Positions 31,736-41,748 are shown, counted from the first letter of the stretch. The stretch is DNA of 64,000 nucleotides from Methylophilaceae bacterium (GCA_028351715.1 JAOMKM010000003.1:26151-90150); one strand, 5' to 3'. The notes: generated from the letters alone by a model not told the origin. Made by a program: numbers and translations.

Positions 31736-32861
31736 ATTTTTTAATTAAGCCATGAATCATTATTATTTTTGGCATACTTAAGATTATAGATATAATATCT
31801 CTAAATGTTGGAACATCAGACATAAATCTAATAATAGATTTAATATCAGCATTTCTAAACAATCTCATAAATACTATAGGTGCTTTGTGAGGCCACAAAT
31901 AACATACCGTAAGAAAAATACTATCAAACCATTCTAATAGTTTATTTGGTTTAAATTCAAACTGTTTAATATTGCTACTTTCAATTTTATTATTTTCTAT
32001 AGATTTAACCCATTGGGCAATTCTCATCATAGAGTAACCCGTTGATGGTCTAGCCATACCTGCAGACAGGCCAATAGGTATATTATTATTATCTATAAAG
32101 TCTTTAGATAAAATCATAGGTAGGACTCCCCATTCTTTTTTAATAGATCTAAATTTCTTATATTTTGTAAGTAGCTGATTATGTAATTTTTGAATGTGAG
32201 TAAAAGATGGGTTCTTAGTAAATAATGTGGTCTCTACTAATGCATTTTTATTTGAAAAAGGAAGGGTATACGTGAACTCAATATCTTTTTTATTATTAGA
32301 GAACTCCATCAATGTAAGGACGTCAGAATTAAATTTTTCATTTTCAGCTATTATTTCATTACCAATAAAGGCCTGACGAATACTAGGTGCAGATTTATAC
32401 TGTTTTTTTGAAATTTTATTTCGACTATCAATTACATATTTAGTATATATAGAGTCCTTGTTAGTAATAATCTCAATTAAATCCTTATTATTCTTAATTT
32501 TTTTTACATCTAATCCTTGCTTAAATGTAATTTTACCTTTGCATTGATTTAAGAGATTTTTAAGAGTCTCTTTACCATCAAAACATTCATAGGAGTATGG
32601 ACTAATATCTTTATCAACAATTTCATCAGCATATGACACACGAATCTTATTCCAGGCATGTCTTGCTTTTAAATTGTATATTTTTTTTATATCAATTAGA
32701 TCAGGGCCCTGCCAAATACAAAAAGTCTGATTAATATTTTTTTTAATTTTTTTTTCAATCAATAAAATAGACTGATCTTTGTTTTTAATAATATATCTTG
32801 ATAAGAACATTAAACTTGAAAGTCCTGCGCCTATAACTACAATATCAAAACTTTTATTCAA
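31725..32861 (-). CDS. crtY: Lycopene beta-cyclase
   Basis: FDIVVIGAGLSSLMFLSRYI; ARPSTGYSMMRIAQWV; between crtB and blh. Confidence 0.9.
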   Translation of the reverse strand: MNKSFDIVVIGAGLSSLMFLSRYIIKNKDQSILLIEKKIKKNINQTFCIWQGPDLIDIKKIYNLKARHAWNKIRVSYADEIVDKDISPYSYECFDGKETLKNLLNQCKGKITFKQGLDVKKIKNNKDLIEIITNKDSIYTKYVIDSRNKISKKQYKSAPSIRQAFIGNEIIAENEKFNSDVLTLMEFSNNKKDIEFTYTLPFSNKNALVETTLFTKNPSFTHIQKLHNQLLTKYKKFRSIKKEWGVLPMILSKDFIDNNNIPIGLSAGMARPSTGYSMMRIAQWVKSIENNKIESSNIKQFEFKPNKLLEWFDSIFLTVCYLWPHKAPIVFMRLFRNADIKSIIRFMSDVPTFRDIISIILSMPKIIMIHGLIKKYVK

Positions 32862-32862
32862 T

Positions 32863-33720
32863 TTAATGTGCTCCTGGTAAATTCATAATAGAGGTATGTA
32901 ATTTCTTATTATGGACTTTTAGCTCAGCATGATTATTTGTTATTGAAAAAATATTGGCTAAGGTTATTCTTAATTTTTCATATTTAGTAACAAACACCCT
33001 ACCCTTTAAATATGAAACATCCTTATTGATAATCTTTTTACCAATAGCTTGGTAGAGCTTAGATGCTATTTTTATTGCTAGTGGTGTTCTACCTGGCAAA
33101 AAAGGGATTGCCAAATCTGCACTAGCATAATACTTGTCAGCTAATTTTAATAGCGTGTTTTGACATGCTTTAATTTTATTATATGTAGCTTTATTAGGTC
33201 TATTTACCTCATCAGCTACCAACCTTCCAACTAGACTTTTTGGCAAATATACTCTCCCCATTGCTGAATCTTCTTTTATATCTCTGGAAATATTTGTTAA
33301 TTGCATTGCTATACCTAAATCGATTGCATATCGTCTTATATTACTATTCTTTACTTCTAATGCATCACACACCATCAATCCAACAATACCCGCAACTCTA
33401 TAGCAGTAGATAGTTAGTTCATTAATTGACGTTGGTTGTTTATGAGATAAATCACTTTTTTGTCCTAATATAAACTGTCTGGTTATTTCTTTTGAAGGAT
33501 TAAATTTTTTTTCCAGCCCTATAAAGCCTTCTATTTTTTTATAAAAATTTTTTTTAAGATCTATATTTAATTCTTTTTTATTGTTGTCTACTATGTCATC
33601 AATTTTTCTGCAGAAGGCATATATTGAAAATAATCTTAATTTGATCTTTTTTTCAAGAAAAAAAGACGCCCAGTAAAAAGTCTTGCCATATTTTTGGATA
33701 ATATGAGATTGCTTTTTCAT
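32863..33720 (-). CDS. crtB: Phytoene synthase
   Basis: FYWASFFLEKKIKLRLFSIYAFCRKIDDIVDN; GIAMQLTNISRDIKEDSAMGRVYLP. Confidence 0.95.
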   Translation of the reverse strand: MKKQSHIIQKYGKTFYWASFFLEKKIKLRLFSIYAFCRKIDDIVDNNKKELNIDLKKNFYKKIEGFIGLEKKFNPSKEITRQFILGQKSDLSHKQPTSINELTIYCYRVAGIVGLMVCDALEVKNSNIRRYAIDLGIAMQLTNISRDIKEDSAMGRVYLPKSLVGRLVADEVNRPNKATYNKIKACQNTLLKLADKYYASADLAIPFLPGRTPLAIKIASKLYQAIGKKIINKDVSYLKGRVFVTKYEKLRITLANIFSITNNHAELKVHNKKLHTSIMNLPGAH

Positions 33721-35183
33721 GGGTGAATTATATTATCAACTACTTTTGCAGAATTTAATACCCCAGGTATCCCAGCTCCTGGATGAGTCCCGGCACCAAC
33801 ATAATACAAATTTTTATATTTATCGTCTTGGTTGTGTGTCCTAAACCATGCAGATTGAGTCAAAATTGGTGCTATAGAGAAACCACTTCCATAGGGTGTT
33901 CTATAATTATTTTTAAAATCTATTGGAGTCATGCTAAATTTACAAACAGCATTTGTCAAAATTCCTGGCATTATAGTTTTGTCCAATGAGCCTAATATCT
34001 TTTCAGAAAAGCTATCCTTAATTTCATTCCAATTATAATTTCCCTTTAAATTTGGAACTGGGACTAGCGCATAGTATGAATCATGACCTTCTGGAGCAAA
34101 TGAAGAGTCAGTAGCTGTCGGTCTATGAAGATATATAGAGAAATCATCTGCCAAGTGATGTCTGTCAAAAATATCTTCTAGTAGCTCTTTATATCTGGGC
34201 CCCATCCAAATTGTATGGTGCGCAACATTTTTATATTGTTTTTTTGATCCAAAAAATAATACAAATAGACCCATTGAATGTTTAGCATATTTTTTAAGTA
34301 TTTGGTTATGCCATGATATTTTAGTATTTCTAAGAAATTCACTATTTACCTGAATTGGATCAGCATTACTTACAATAATATCGGCTTTTACTTCTTTTCC
34401 ATTTAAAAACTTAATGCTTTTTACTGAATTTATATTGGTAATAAATTCATCAACGTCATGCTCATAATGAATATTTACGCCATGTCTTTCCATGAGATTT
34501 TTTAACTCTTTAACTAGGTGATTAGTTCCTCCCATTGCAAATGATATCCCCCACTTTTGCTCTAATGCATGAATCAAAGCATATATTGAAGATGTCGTAA
34601 AAGGATTGCCTCCAACTAAAAGTGGTTGAATTGAAAATGCTTGCCTTAAATTGGGGTGCTCTAAGTATTTCGAAACAAAACTGTAAACTGATTTGTATCC
34701 TCCTAACCTTATAATATCTGGGCCATACCGTACCATCTTTAGAATCTTATTAAATGGTTCACTAGCAAGCCTCTCGTAACCTAACTCAAATATTTCCTCA
34801 GCTCTTTTAAGCATCTTCAAATAACCATCAACATCTTTTGGGGATATTTGATCAATCTGTTCAAGCATTTTTCTTCTGTCAGGTCCGTAATCAAACCCTG
34901 TTCCATCATTAAAATAAAATCTATACCAAGGATCTAATGGTTTGAATGTTACATAATTATCTATATTTTCATTTAGAAGAGAAAACAATTCTTTGAATAA
35001 GTAAGGTGCTGTTATAACTGTTGGTCCTGCATCGTGAAGGTAGCCATCTTTACTAAATTTTTGAGCGCGTCCACCAAGCTCATCTAATCTTTCATATAAG
35101 GAGACCTCATAACCTCTAGATTTAAACCTAATTGCTGACGCTATTCCACCTAAACCACCACCAATAATTGCTACAGTCTTCAC
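33717..35183 (-). CDS. crtI: Phytoene desaturase
   Basis: VAIIGGGLGGIASAIRFKSRGYEVSLYERLDELGGRAQ; NLYYVGAGTHPGAGIPGVLNSAKV. Confidence 0.96.
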   Translation of the reverse strand: MKTVAIIGGGLGGIASAIRFKSRGYEVSLYERLDELGGRAQKFSKDGYLHDAGPTVITAPYLFKELFSLLNENIDNYVTFKPLDPWYRFYFNDGTGFDYGPDRRKMLEQIDQISPKDVDGYLKMLKRAEEIFELGYERLASEPFNKILKMVRYGPDIIRLGGYKSVYSFVSKYLEHPNLRQAFSIQPLLVGGNPFTTSSIYALIHALEQKWGISFAMGGTNHLVKELKNLMERHGVNIHYEHDVDEFITNINSVKSIKFLNGKEVKADIIVSNADPIQVNSEFLRNTKISWHNQILKKYAKHSMGLFVLFFGSKKQYKNVAHHTIWMGPRYKELLEDIFDRHHLADDFSIYLHRPTATDSSFAPEGHDSYYALVPVPNLKGNYNWNEIKDSFSEKILGSLDKTIMPGILTNAVCKFSMTPIDFKNNYRTPYGSGFSIAPILTQSAWFRTHNQDDKYKNLYYVGAGTHPGAGIPGVLNSAKVVDNIIHP

Positions 35184-36163
35184 TATTTTTCTTCCATAAG
35201 ACTTTCTAGTCTGTCATTAATTTCATCTTCAATTGATACCAAAACAGGCTGAACTACCATAGGAACTCTATGGAATTGATTTCTTGCACCTTCAAGTAAA
35301 TTATTTATATTACTTTTTTGCTCCTGAATAGATTTTTTATTAATATAATTAATTAGTAGTTTTGGCTCTTCTTTTATTTTTAACTTATTCTCTAGATCTA
35401 ACTTTTCTAGAATAGAAATTAGCATCCCATTTGGATGACCTTTATATATATCAGAAAAAATATCTTGGTTAATTCCTACTAAATTTTCAACATCATTCAA
35501 ATACTGATAAGACAAACCTAAATAATTTGATGCTTCTTGAAGCCCATCACATTCATCAATTGAGCATTCTCTACATTTAAACATCCCCATCATTGGTAAT
35601 GCTATAAATGGAGATGTTTTATTAATTACCATTTTCATGTACTCATCCCATGACATATCAAGGACATTAAAACTAACATCTTTAGATTGTCCAAAAATTA
35701 TTTCTTTAACTGAGCAAGATAATAATTTTAGCAAAATTGTTTGATGCCACCCTTCCTCAATTTCAGTAATCTTCCTAAATGACTCCGCAATCAAATAATC
35801 ACCTGTGCAAATAGCTGCAGAAATGCCGTATGCTTTCCAGACACTACTTTGTCCCCTTCTAAGAGAATCTTGATCACATACATCATCATGAAGTAATGAT
35901 GCGCTGTGAATTAATTCACATACTACTGCCCAATTTATAGATGTTTGACTCGATAGACCTAATAAACCACCTGTTGCTAATGCAAGTCTCGCCCGTAGCC
36001 ATTTTCCTTGCGATTCTCCATGATGATTTAACCAAGCAGATAGAAATTTGTCCTCCACCTCAAAGCTTTTGGCAAATTCATTTTTAACAGTATCCAAAAA
36101 TTTATCTGCCTCAGGTGGTATAAATGATTCATCCCAAGAATTTTTTTTCATAATATTATTCAA
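35183..36163 (-). CDS. crtE: Geranylgeranyl diphosphate synthase
   Basis: SASLLHDDVCDQDSLRRGQSSVW (first Asp-rich region); in crt operon. Confidence 0.9.
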   Translation of the reverse strand: MNNIMKKNSWDESFIPPEADKFLDTVKNEFAKSFEVEDKFLSAWLNHHGESQGKWLRARLALATGGLLGLSSQTSINWAVVCELIHSASLLHDDVCDQDSLRRGQSSVWKAYGISAAICTGDYLIAESFRKITEIEEGWHQTILLKLLSCSVKEIIFGQSKDVSFNVLDMSWDEYMKMVINKTSPFIALPMMGMFKCRECSIDECDGLQEASNYLGLSYQYLNDVENLVGINQDIFSDIYKGHPNGMLISILEKLDLENKLKIKEEPKLLINYINKKSIQEQKSNINNLLEGARNQFHRVPMVVQPVLVSIEDEINDRLESLMEEK

Positions 36164-36217
36164 CTATAGAAGCTTTTTTATATAGCTGTCTTTTTTTAAA
36201 AAATAATCTCAAATTAA

Positions 36218-36955
36218 TTACGCCCCTGCATCTGATTTTCGTTGAGCAATCATATAAATCATCACGCCAAACAAACCAATTGAGACTACATCAGCAATTG
36301 TATATCCAACCTGTATGTTTATATAAGATGCATCCGGAGTAATCATTGGTACTAAATATATTATTGGATAAAAAGTCCATGAAATAATAAGTAACCACCT
36401 TGCATTACTTACCAAACCTTGAACATTTTTAGGTTGTTTAGTGATTGAATTTTCGAGTCCCACAACCAAACTATATAGAATGTATAAAAATGGAACCATT
36501 GCTAATAACCAATACATCCAGCGATCACCCAATTGGCTTACATCAACTAGCCCTTCACCAGGGTAACCTAAAATAACCATTAGTATGGCTGCAATAGTAA
36601 GTTTTGTACCTACAGAAAATGTTTCCTCCTTACTTAGTCGCATTACAAGAACTAACTCAAGTAACAACAAAGGAACAGTTAGTAGCCAACCAACATATCG
36701 ATATGCAATGTTAAATTCTAACCCTGTTGCTAGAACTTCTCCATACATTAATGTAAAGGCATCATTAAAACTATCGAACATTCTTAAATAATGATAGAAG
36801 GCTATTAAGCATACCAAGCCTGACAAAGTAAGGGCTGTTTTATATGCTGGGGCGACTTGAGAGCGCTGAGCAAAAAAGAAAACAGTACTCGCACCAAATG
36901 CTGCAATAGCAAAAGACAGCGAGTTATACACTAAGTTGAAATTAACGGCCTCCAT
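36218..36955 (-). CDS. Type-1 opsin-like protein lacking the Schiff-base lysine and the proton-acceptor Asp (lysine-less opsin)
   Basis: Helix C RYVGWLLTVPLLLLE aligns to PR RYVDWLLTVPLxxxE (Gly89 in place of Asp); helix G YTIADVVSIGLFG aligns to YNLADFVNKIAFG (Ile226 codon att at 36280-36278 in place of Lys). Confidence 0.93.
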   Translation of the reverse strand: MEAVNFNLVYNSLSFAIAAFGASTVFFFAQRSQVAPAYKTALTLSGLVCLIAFYHYLRMFDSFNDAFTLMYGEVLATGLEFNIAYRYVGWLLTVPLLLLELVLVMRLSKEETFSVGTKLTIAAILMVILGYPGEGLVDVSQLGDRWMYWLLAMVPFLYILYSLVVGLENSITKQPKNVQGLVSNARWLLIISWTFYPIIYLVPMITPDASYINIQVGYTIADVVSIGLFGVMIYMIAQRKSDAGA

Positions 36956-36980
36956 CTTATCTCCTGGTTTTTACATTAAA

Positions 36981-37010
36981 AAAAAACGCGCCATTTCTGA
37001 CGCGTTTTTT
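36981..37010 (-). terminator. Bidirectional-looking Rho-independent terminator between the two opsin genes
   Basis: aaaaaacgcg-ccatttctga-cgcgtttttt perfect stem with A/T tails. Confidence 0.85.
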
Positions 37011-37038
37011 ACAACTATTATTTCAAGTAACAAAAACT

Positions 37039-37725
37039 TTATCTAGTAGCTTTTGAACCTGATGTTGCTGCTGCCCATATAACTACACCAAATGCGATCT
37101 TATTAACAAAGTCAGCTAAGTTATAGACTAAGTTTAAAGTACCTGCATCTGCACTTCCAGTGTAGCCAAGGTAATATCCTATTGGGTATATAGCCCAACC
37201 AACAGTAACGATAAGTCTTAAAGCATTAAATGCTTTTTTACTTGCTGCTGTACCCTTACTTGCACTAATCTTACTAGCTTCACCTGCGAATACTTCATAG
37301 ATGATGTATAACCAAGCAATCATACCTATAGTGAAACCAGACCAAATACCTACAGTACCAACTTCGCCTAGGTAACCAGCTACTAACATAACTATTGATG
37401 CAATTAATAAACGCCAAAATACTGACATTGCTACAACTGCAATAGCTGCTAGTATTAAGTAAAACTCAACAATTTGTAGTGGCACTGTTAATAGCCAATC
37501 TACGTATCTAAATACTGTTGGTGAAGCACCTGTATCTATCCATACTCCTCTCATGTAGAAATAATGAATCGCTGCTATACCTGTAACCATTGCTGCAACT
37601 GTAAGTGATGTTTTCCATTTACCTTCAGCTCTATCTCTTTCTACCCAGAAAAAAAACGTTGCCGCTACCATTGCCGCAGATAAAAGCCAAAAGCTTACCC
37701 CGACAAAATCATTTGGATCTAACAT
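37039..37725 (-). CDS. Proteorhodopsin, predicted proton pump, blue-absorbing type
   Basis: RYVDWLLTVPLQIVEFYLIL: Asp76, Thr80, Gln84 (tuning site), Glu87; helix G LADFVNKIAFG with Lys209. Confidence 0.96.
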   Translation of the reverse strand: MLDPNDFVGVSFWLLSAAMVAATFFFWVERDRAEGKWKTSLTVAAMVTGIAAIHYFYMRGVWIDTGASPTVFRYVDWLLTVPLQIVEFYLILAAIAVVAMSVFWRLLIASIVMLVAGYLGEVGTVGIWSGFTIGMIAWLYIIYEVFAGEASKISASKGTAASKKAFNALRLIVTVGWAIYPIGYYLGYTGSADAGTLNLVYNLADFVNKIAFGVVIWAAATSGSKATR

Positions 37726-37834
37726 ATGAAACTCTCCCTGTTTAAATTACATAGTTTATAAAAAATTTAAGAGCGTTAAGAAAAGTAAGAATTTTTTTTA
37801 GCGCACTCAATCTATTCGAAGTATGACTTAAATG

Positions 37835-37861
37835 TGTAAATTTAGTTCGTTAAAATTTACA
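37835..37861. promoter_or_regulatory. Candidate operator: 9-bp inverted repeat in the divergent proteorhodopsin/mxaR intergenic region
   Basis: tgtaaattt-agttcgtta-aaatttaca. Confidence 0.4.
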
Positions 37862-37989
37862 TACTTAATTAGCATACCTTCCTCAAGCTTATCTGACAAT
37901 AGATAAATTGTTGTATAGATTAAATCTTTACAGTATAGAATCACATTATAATAATAAATAATTTAAAATATAATCATAGAAAGGCTTAA

Positions 37990-39075
37990 GTGGTGATTGA
38001 AAAAAAAACAGTAAATACCTTACTAACTCCAAGTTATAAACCAGATAGCGAATCAATGTCCAAAATTAACGATTGGCGTGATCATGCTGAAAAAATTCAA
38101 ATAGATGCTAATAACACTATTCTGGGCCAAGAAAAAGCTGTAAAACTTATTATAATTTGTCTATTCGCAAGGGGACATGTATTACTAGAGGGAGGTGTAG
38201 GTGTTGGGAAAACAACTCTCTTACAAATTATAACAAAACTAATTGGTGGGGAGTACGAGCGAGTAGAAGGAACAGTCGATTTAATGCCAAATGACATTAT
38301 TTATCATGCTTCTATAAATAGCGATGGAAAACCAAGCATATCAAATGGTCCTCTCCTTAAAAAAGGCAAAGATTTATCAATATTCTTTTTCAATGAAATT
38401 AATAGGGCAAGACCACAAGTTCATTCTTTACTTCTAAGGGCTATGGCAGAAAAATCGATTAGTGCCTTTAATAAGGATGTTTACTTACCAAATATGGTAG
38501 TTTTTGCAGACCGTAATCAGGTAGAAAAAAATGAAACTTTTGAGCTTCCTGCTGCAGCTAGAGATAGATTTATGATGGAAATCTCAATTCAAGCTCCTAA
38601 AGATAAAGAGTTACGTGATTCAATAATCTTTGACAGTAAATTTCAAAATACTGCTAAGTTAGTAGAAGATATTTCAGTCCCTAAATTTGACTGTAAAGAA
38701 CTAAATGAAGTGTCTGAAGCAATTCAGGCAGCTGTCCAAGCTAGCGATCACATAAAAAAATATGTTGAGAATTTATGGTTGGCTACTGAGGATCCAAATA
38801 AATTTGGTATTAATATCAAAGATGTAGACATGAATGACTTTATTATTGCCGGAGCAAGTCCACGAGGCATGATTATGCTTATTAAAGCAGCTAAAGTTAA
38901 TGCATGGTTAAAGAATAGAACATATATTGAGCCTATTGATATTAATGATATTTTTCATGAAGTGATGGCACACAGGTTAGTGCTTAGTCGAATTTATGAG
39001 AATAATAGAATAGAATTACTTAGGAAATTTTCAAATGAGATTCTATTAAAAGTTCCAACCCCAGAATTAGGATAG
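37990..39075 (+). CDS. mxaR: MoxR-family AAA ATPase (mxaR-like)
   Basis: GHVLLEGGVGVGKTTLLQII Walker A; IFFFNEINRARPQVHSLLLRAMAEKSIS; first gene of six-gene cassette. Confidence 0.88.
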   Translation: MVIEKKTVNTLLTPSYKPDSESMSKINDWRDHAEKIQIDANNTILGQEKAVKLIIICLFARGHVLLEGGVGVGKTTLLQIITKLIGGEYERVEGTVDLMPNDIIYHASINSDGKPSISNGPLLKKGKDLSIFFFNEINRARPQVHSLLLRAMAEKSISAFNKDVYLPNMVVFADRNQVEKNETFELPAAARDRFMMEISIQAPKDKELRDSIIFDSKFQNTAKLVEDISVPKFDCKELNEVSEAIQAAVQASDHIKKYVENLWLATEDPNKFGINIKDVDMNDFIIAGASPRGMIMLIKAAKVNAWLKNRTYIEPIDINDIFHEVMAHRLVLSRIYENNRIELLRKFSNEILLKVPTPELG

Positions 39076-39081
39076 ATAAAA

Positions 39082-39924
39082 TTGAAAACAGCTCAATTTT
39101 CCTACTCTGTGTCCTGGCGCTCAAAGAATAATAGCTACGGAAACAACCTAAGCTCCAAAATAGGTAATGACTTTGAATATAGTGGCTCAAAAAATTTTAA
39201 TGACCACCCTGATTTAACAAGGATCGATATTAAAAATTCAATTACCGACCCCTATGAAAATATATTCGTAAAAACCTACAATTTAAATAACCCAATTAAT
39301 TTGATTGCTCTATGTGATACGTCAAGCTCAATGTCTGTAGTCAAAAAAAATAATCTAATAATTAAAGATTTATCAAAATTAATTGCAGCATCTGCAATAG
39401 AGCAAGCAGATAGATTCAGTATGATTTGTTATAACGATATCATCACAAATAACTTCATGCTTGAACCTGGAAATAATCTTCAATATATCAACCAATGGAT
39501 AGATGAAGTTGAATTGAACTCTAGTAAATCCTCTAGCAGTGCCGCAAAAGAAATAAATAAATACTTACCAAAAGAAAAATCTTTAATATTTTGGATATCT
39601 GATTTCCACTACCCCTTAGATAAAATTGAGAAAATACTCAATGATCTATCAAGCCATCACGTAATTCCATTATTTATTTCTTCTGAAGATGAAATTAAGA
39701 GACTACCAAAATATGGGTTTCGTAAATTCATAGATTCAGAGTTGGACATAGAGCATGAAATATTTCTGAGGCCAAGTATCAAGGACAAAATATTAAATGA
39801 TTATAAAGATACAAAAGATAAAATTTTTCAAGTTTTTTCAAAAAAACAATTGAAACAGATAGTTGTAAATGAGTCCGTTGATATTGAGAGCATAAAAAAA
39901 TACTTCATGAGTGTACATATATGA
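39082..39924 (+). CDS. mxaS: DUF58/VWA-like protein (mxaS-like)
   Basis: NPINLIALCDTSSSMSV; position after mxaR. Confidence 0.8.
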   Translation: MKTAQFSYSVSWRSKNNSYGNNLSSKIGNDFEYSGSKNFNDHPDLTRIDIKNSITDPYENIFVKTYNLNNPINLIALCDTSSSMSVVKKNNLIIKDLSKLIAASAIEQADRFSMICYNDIITNNFMLEPGNNLQYINQWIDEVELNSSKSSSSAAKEINKYLPKEKSLIFWISDFHYPLDKIEKILNDLSSHHVIPLFISSEDEIKRLPKYGFRKFIDSELDIEHEIFLRPSIKDKILNDYKDTKDKIFQVFSKKQLKQIVVNESVDIESIKKYFMSVHI

Positions 39925-40784
39925 AAAATATCTACATTTTTCTTATTTTAATATCACTTAGTTTAATAGCAAACGCAGTATCTTATGAAAAGAATAACTC
40001 AGTTTTAAATATAAAGTATGGTTTTAAGCTAGGCGATCTGATTGAGATACAGGATAAAATAATTACAGACACAAAATATATAAACACCCCAGAGTTAATT
40101 ATAAAAAAAAATAAAGATATAAAATTAATTAGCCAAACAAAGAATATAAGCCGGGAAGCAGATAAGCATATATTTACAAATAAGGTAATTTATCAAATTT
40201 ATATAAAATCAGAGAGTGGTAATTTTGCACTGCCAACTCATGAATATAAAATAAATAATAAAAATATTGTAATGCCCAAAAAAAATTATTGGTTTACAAG
40301 AGTTGCCGAATCAGATCTTAACAATATTTTACTGAACTCTATCAACCAAAAAAAACCCGATCTTACCAAAGTTGAAATGAAATATTTATATATATTATAT
40401 GGGGTTATTTTATTAACAATGCTAATTCTTTTATATAAAAATTTTGACTTTCCCTTATTAGAAAGAATGAATGGGCCTTTTGCAAAAGCCCACAGGAAAA
40501 TAAAAAAATTACACAAGAAGAATGGAAAAGATAACTATATTGAATCAATCTTAATTCTAACTGATGCATTTAATAAGACTTTTAAGAAAAATATAGATAG
40601 CTCAAATTATGAAGAAATAATCGCTAAAAATGGCAAGTATAAAGAGATCAAGGGAGCAATCAAAACTTATATCAATCTTTCTTCAATTGAAATATATTCA
40701 TCAAAGACTTTTTTTACAAAAATAAGATTTAATGAAATTTACAGGTTCACAAAAATTCTTAGAACAATAGAGAGAAAAGTCTAA
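39921..40784 (+). CDS. mxaA: MxaA-like membrane-anchored periplasmic protein
   Basis: Signal peptide, C-terminal TM near residue 160 and cytoplasmic tail; synteny S-A-C. Confidence 0.7.
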   Translation: MKNIYIFLILISLSLIANAVSYEKNNSVLNIKYGFKLGDLIEIQDKIITDTKYINTPELIIKKNKDIKLISQTKNISREADKHIFTNKVIYQIYIKSESGNFALPTHEYKINNKNIVMPKKNYWFTRVAESDLNNILLNSINQKKPDLTKVEMKYLYILYGVILLTMLILLYKNFDFPLLERMNGPFAKAHRKIKKLHKKNGKDNYIESILILTDAFNKTFKKNIDSSNYEEIIAKNGKYKEIKGAIKTYINLSSIEIYSSKTFFTKIRFNEIYRFTKILRTIERKV

Positions 40785-41744
40785 ATGAGCTTTATAGCTC
40801 CATACTGGCTTTTTTTGCTTCCATTAGCTGCCTTGCCTTTTCTAATTTCAGTGTCCGATAAATTTATAATCAGCAACATAAATATATTTCATCATGATAA
40901 TTTCTCTAAAAAAATTAATGTGCTTACTAAAATAATTATGTCCTTAGTTATAGTTATTTTAATCCTAATACTTGCGAATCCATGGGCCAATTCTGCATCC
41001 ATCACGCAGATCGGCAAAGGAGCACAATTAGTTTTTGTTATTGACAGAAGTGTAAGTATGGCAAAGCCTTTTATTGGAGATGATGTTAAAAATAAATCTG
41101 AGATAAAGTCACTTGCCACAAGGCGTATTTTAAAAAGCTTTATTGAAAAAAGACCTCTGGATATGATTGGTGTTGTAGGGTTTTCAAATTCAGCTCTATA
41201 TGGTTCTAAAATAACAAAAAATAGAAGTTACACATACGCAGCGATCGATGCGGCTACCAGATCCTCAGTAAATCAAACAAATATTGGTTCTGGAATTAGT
41301 TCTGGACTATTTATGTTTAGTGAGATCGAAACTACAGGTTCACAGGCATTGGTATTACTATCAGATGGGGCAGGTAAAATTTCCAAGCGAGTAAAAAATA
41401 AAATAGCTACGATTTTTTCTGAAAAAAAAATTAATTTATATTGGATTATTATAAAAGAGCCTAATGATGTGAGTCTATTTTCTGGTAATACCTATCTTGA
41501 GGGCCGAGAACCAACCGTCATTAAATTAGATTCATTTTTTAGGTCTCTTAATACTGAATACAAAGCATATGAAGCCGAGAATCCTGATGCTCTATCTGGG
41601 GCTATAAAAGATATTGATTTCAAAGAGAAAAGACCAATTAAAATTGAAAAAAATATTCCTGGAAAAAACTATAATCCACTGCTTCTAAAAATATTATTAG
41701 CTTTGCTACTCTTATTAATTATAATTAAAAATTTTAGGATATAA
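40785..41744 (+). CDS. mxaC: VWA-domain membrane protein (mxaC-like)
   Basis: LVFVIDRSVSMAKPFIGDD MIDAS; N-terminal TMs; C-terminal TM. Confidence 0.82.
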   Translation: MSFIAPYWLFLLPLAALPFLISVSDKFIISNINIFHHDNFSKKINVLTKIIMSLVIVILILILANPWANSASITQIGKGAQLVFVIDRSVSMAKPFIGDDVKNKSEIKSLATRRILKSFIEKRPLDMIGVVGFSNSALYGSKITKNRSYTYAAIDAATRSSVNQTNIGSGISSGLFMFSEIETTGSQALVLLSDGAGKISKRVKNKIATIFSEKKINLYWIIIKEPNDVSLFSGNTYLEGREPTVIKLDSFFRSLNTEYKAYEAENPDALSGAIKDIDFKEKRPIKIEKNIPGKNYNPLLLKILLALLLLLIIIKNFRI

Positions 41745-41748
41745 CGTT

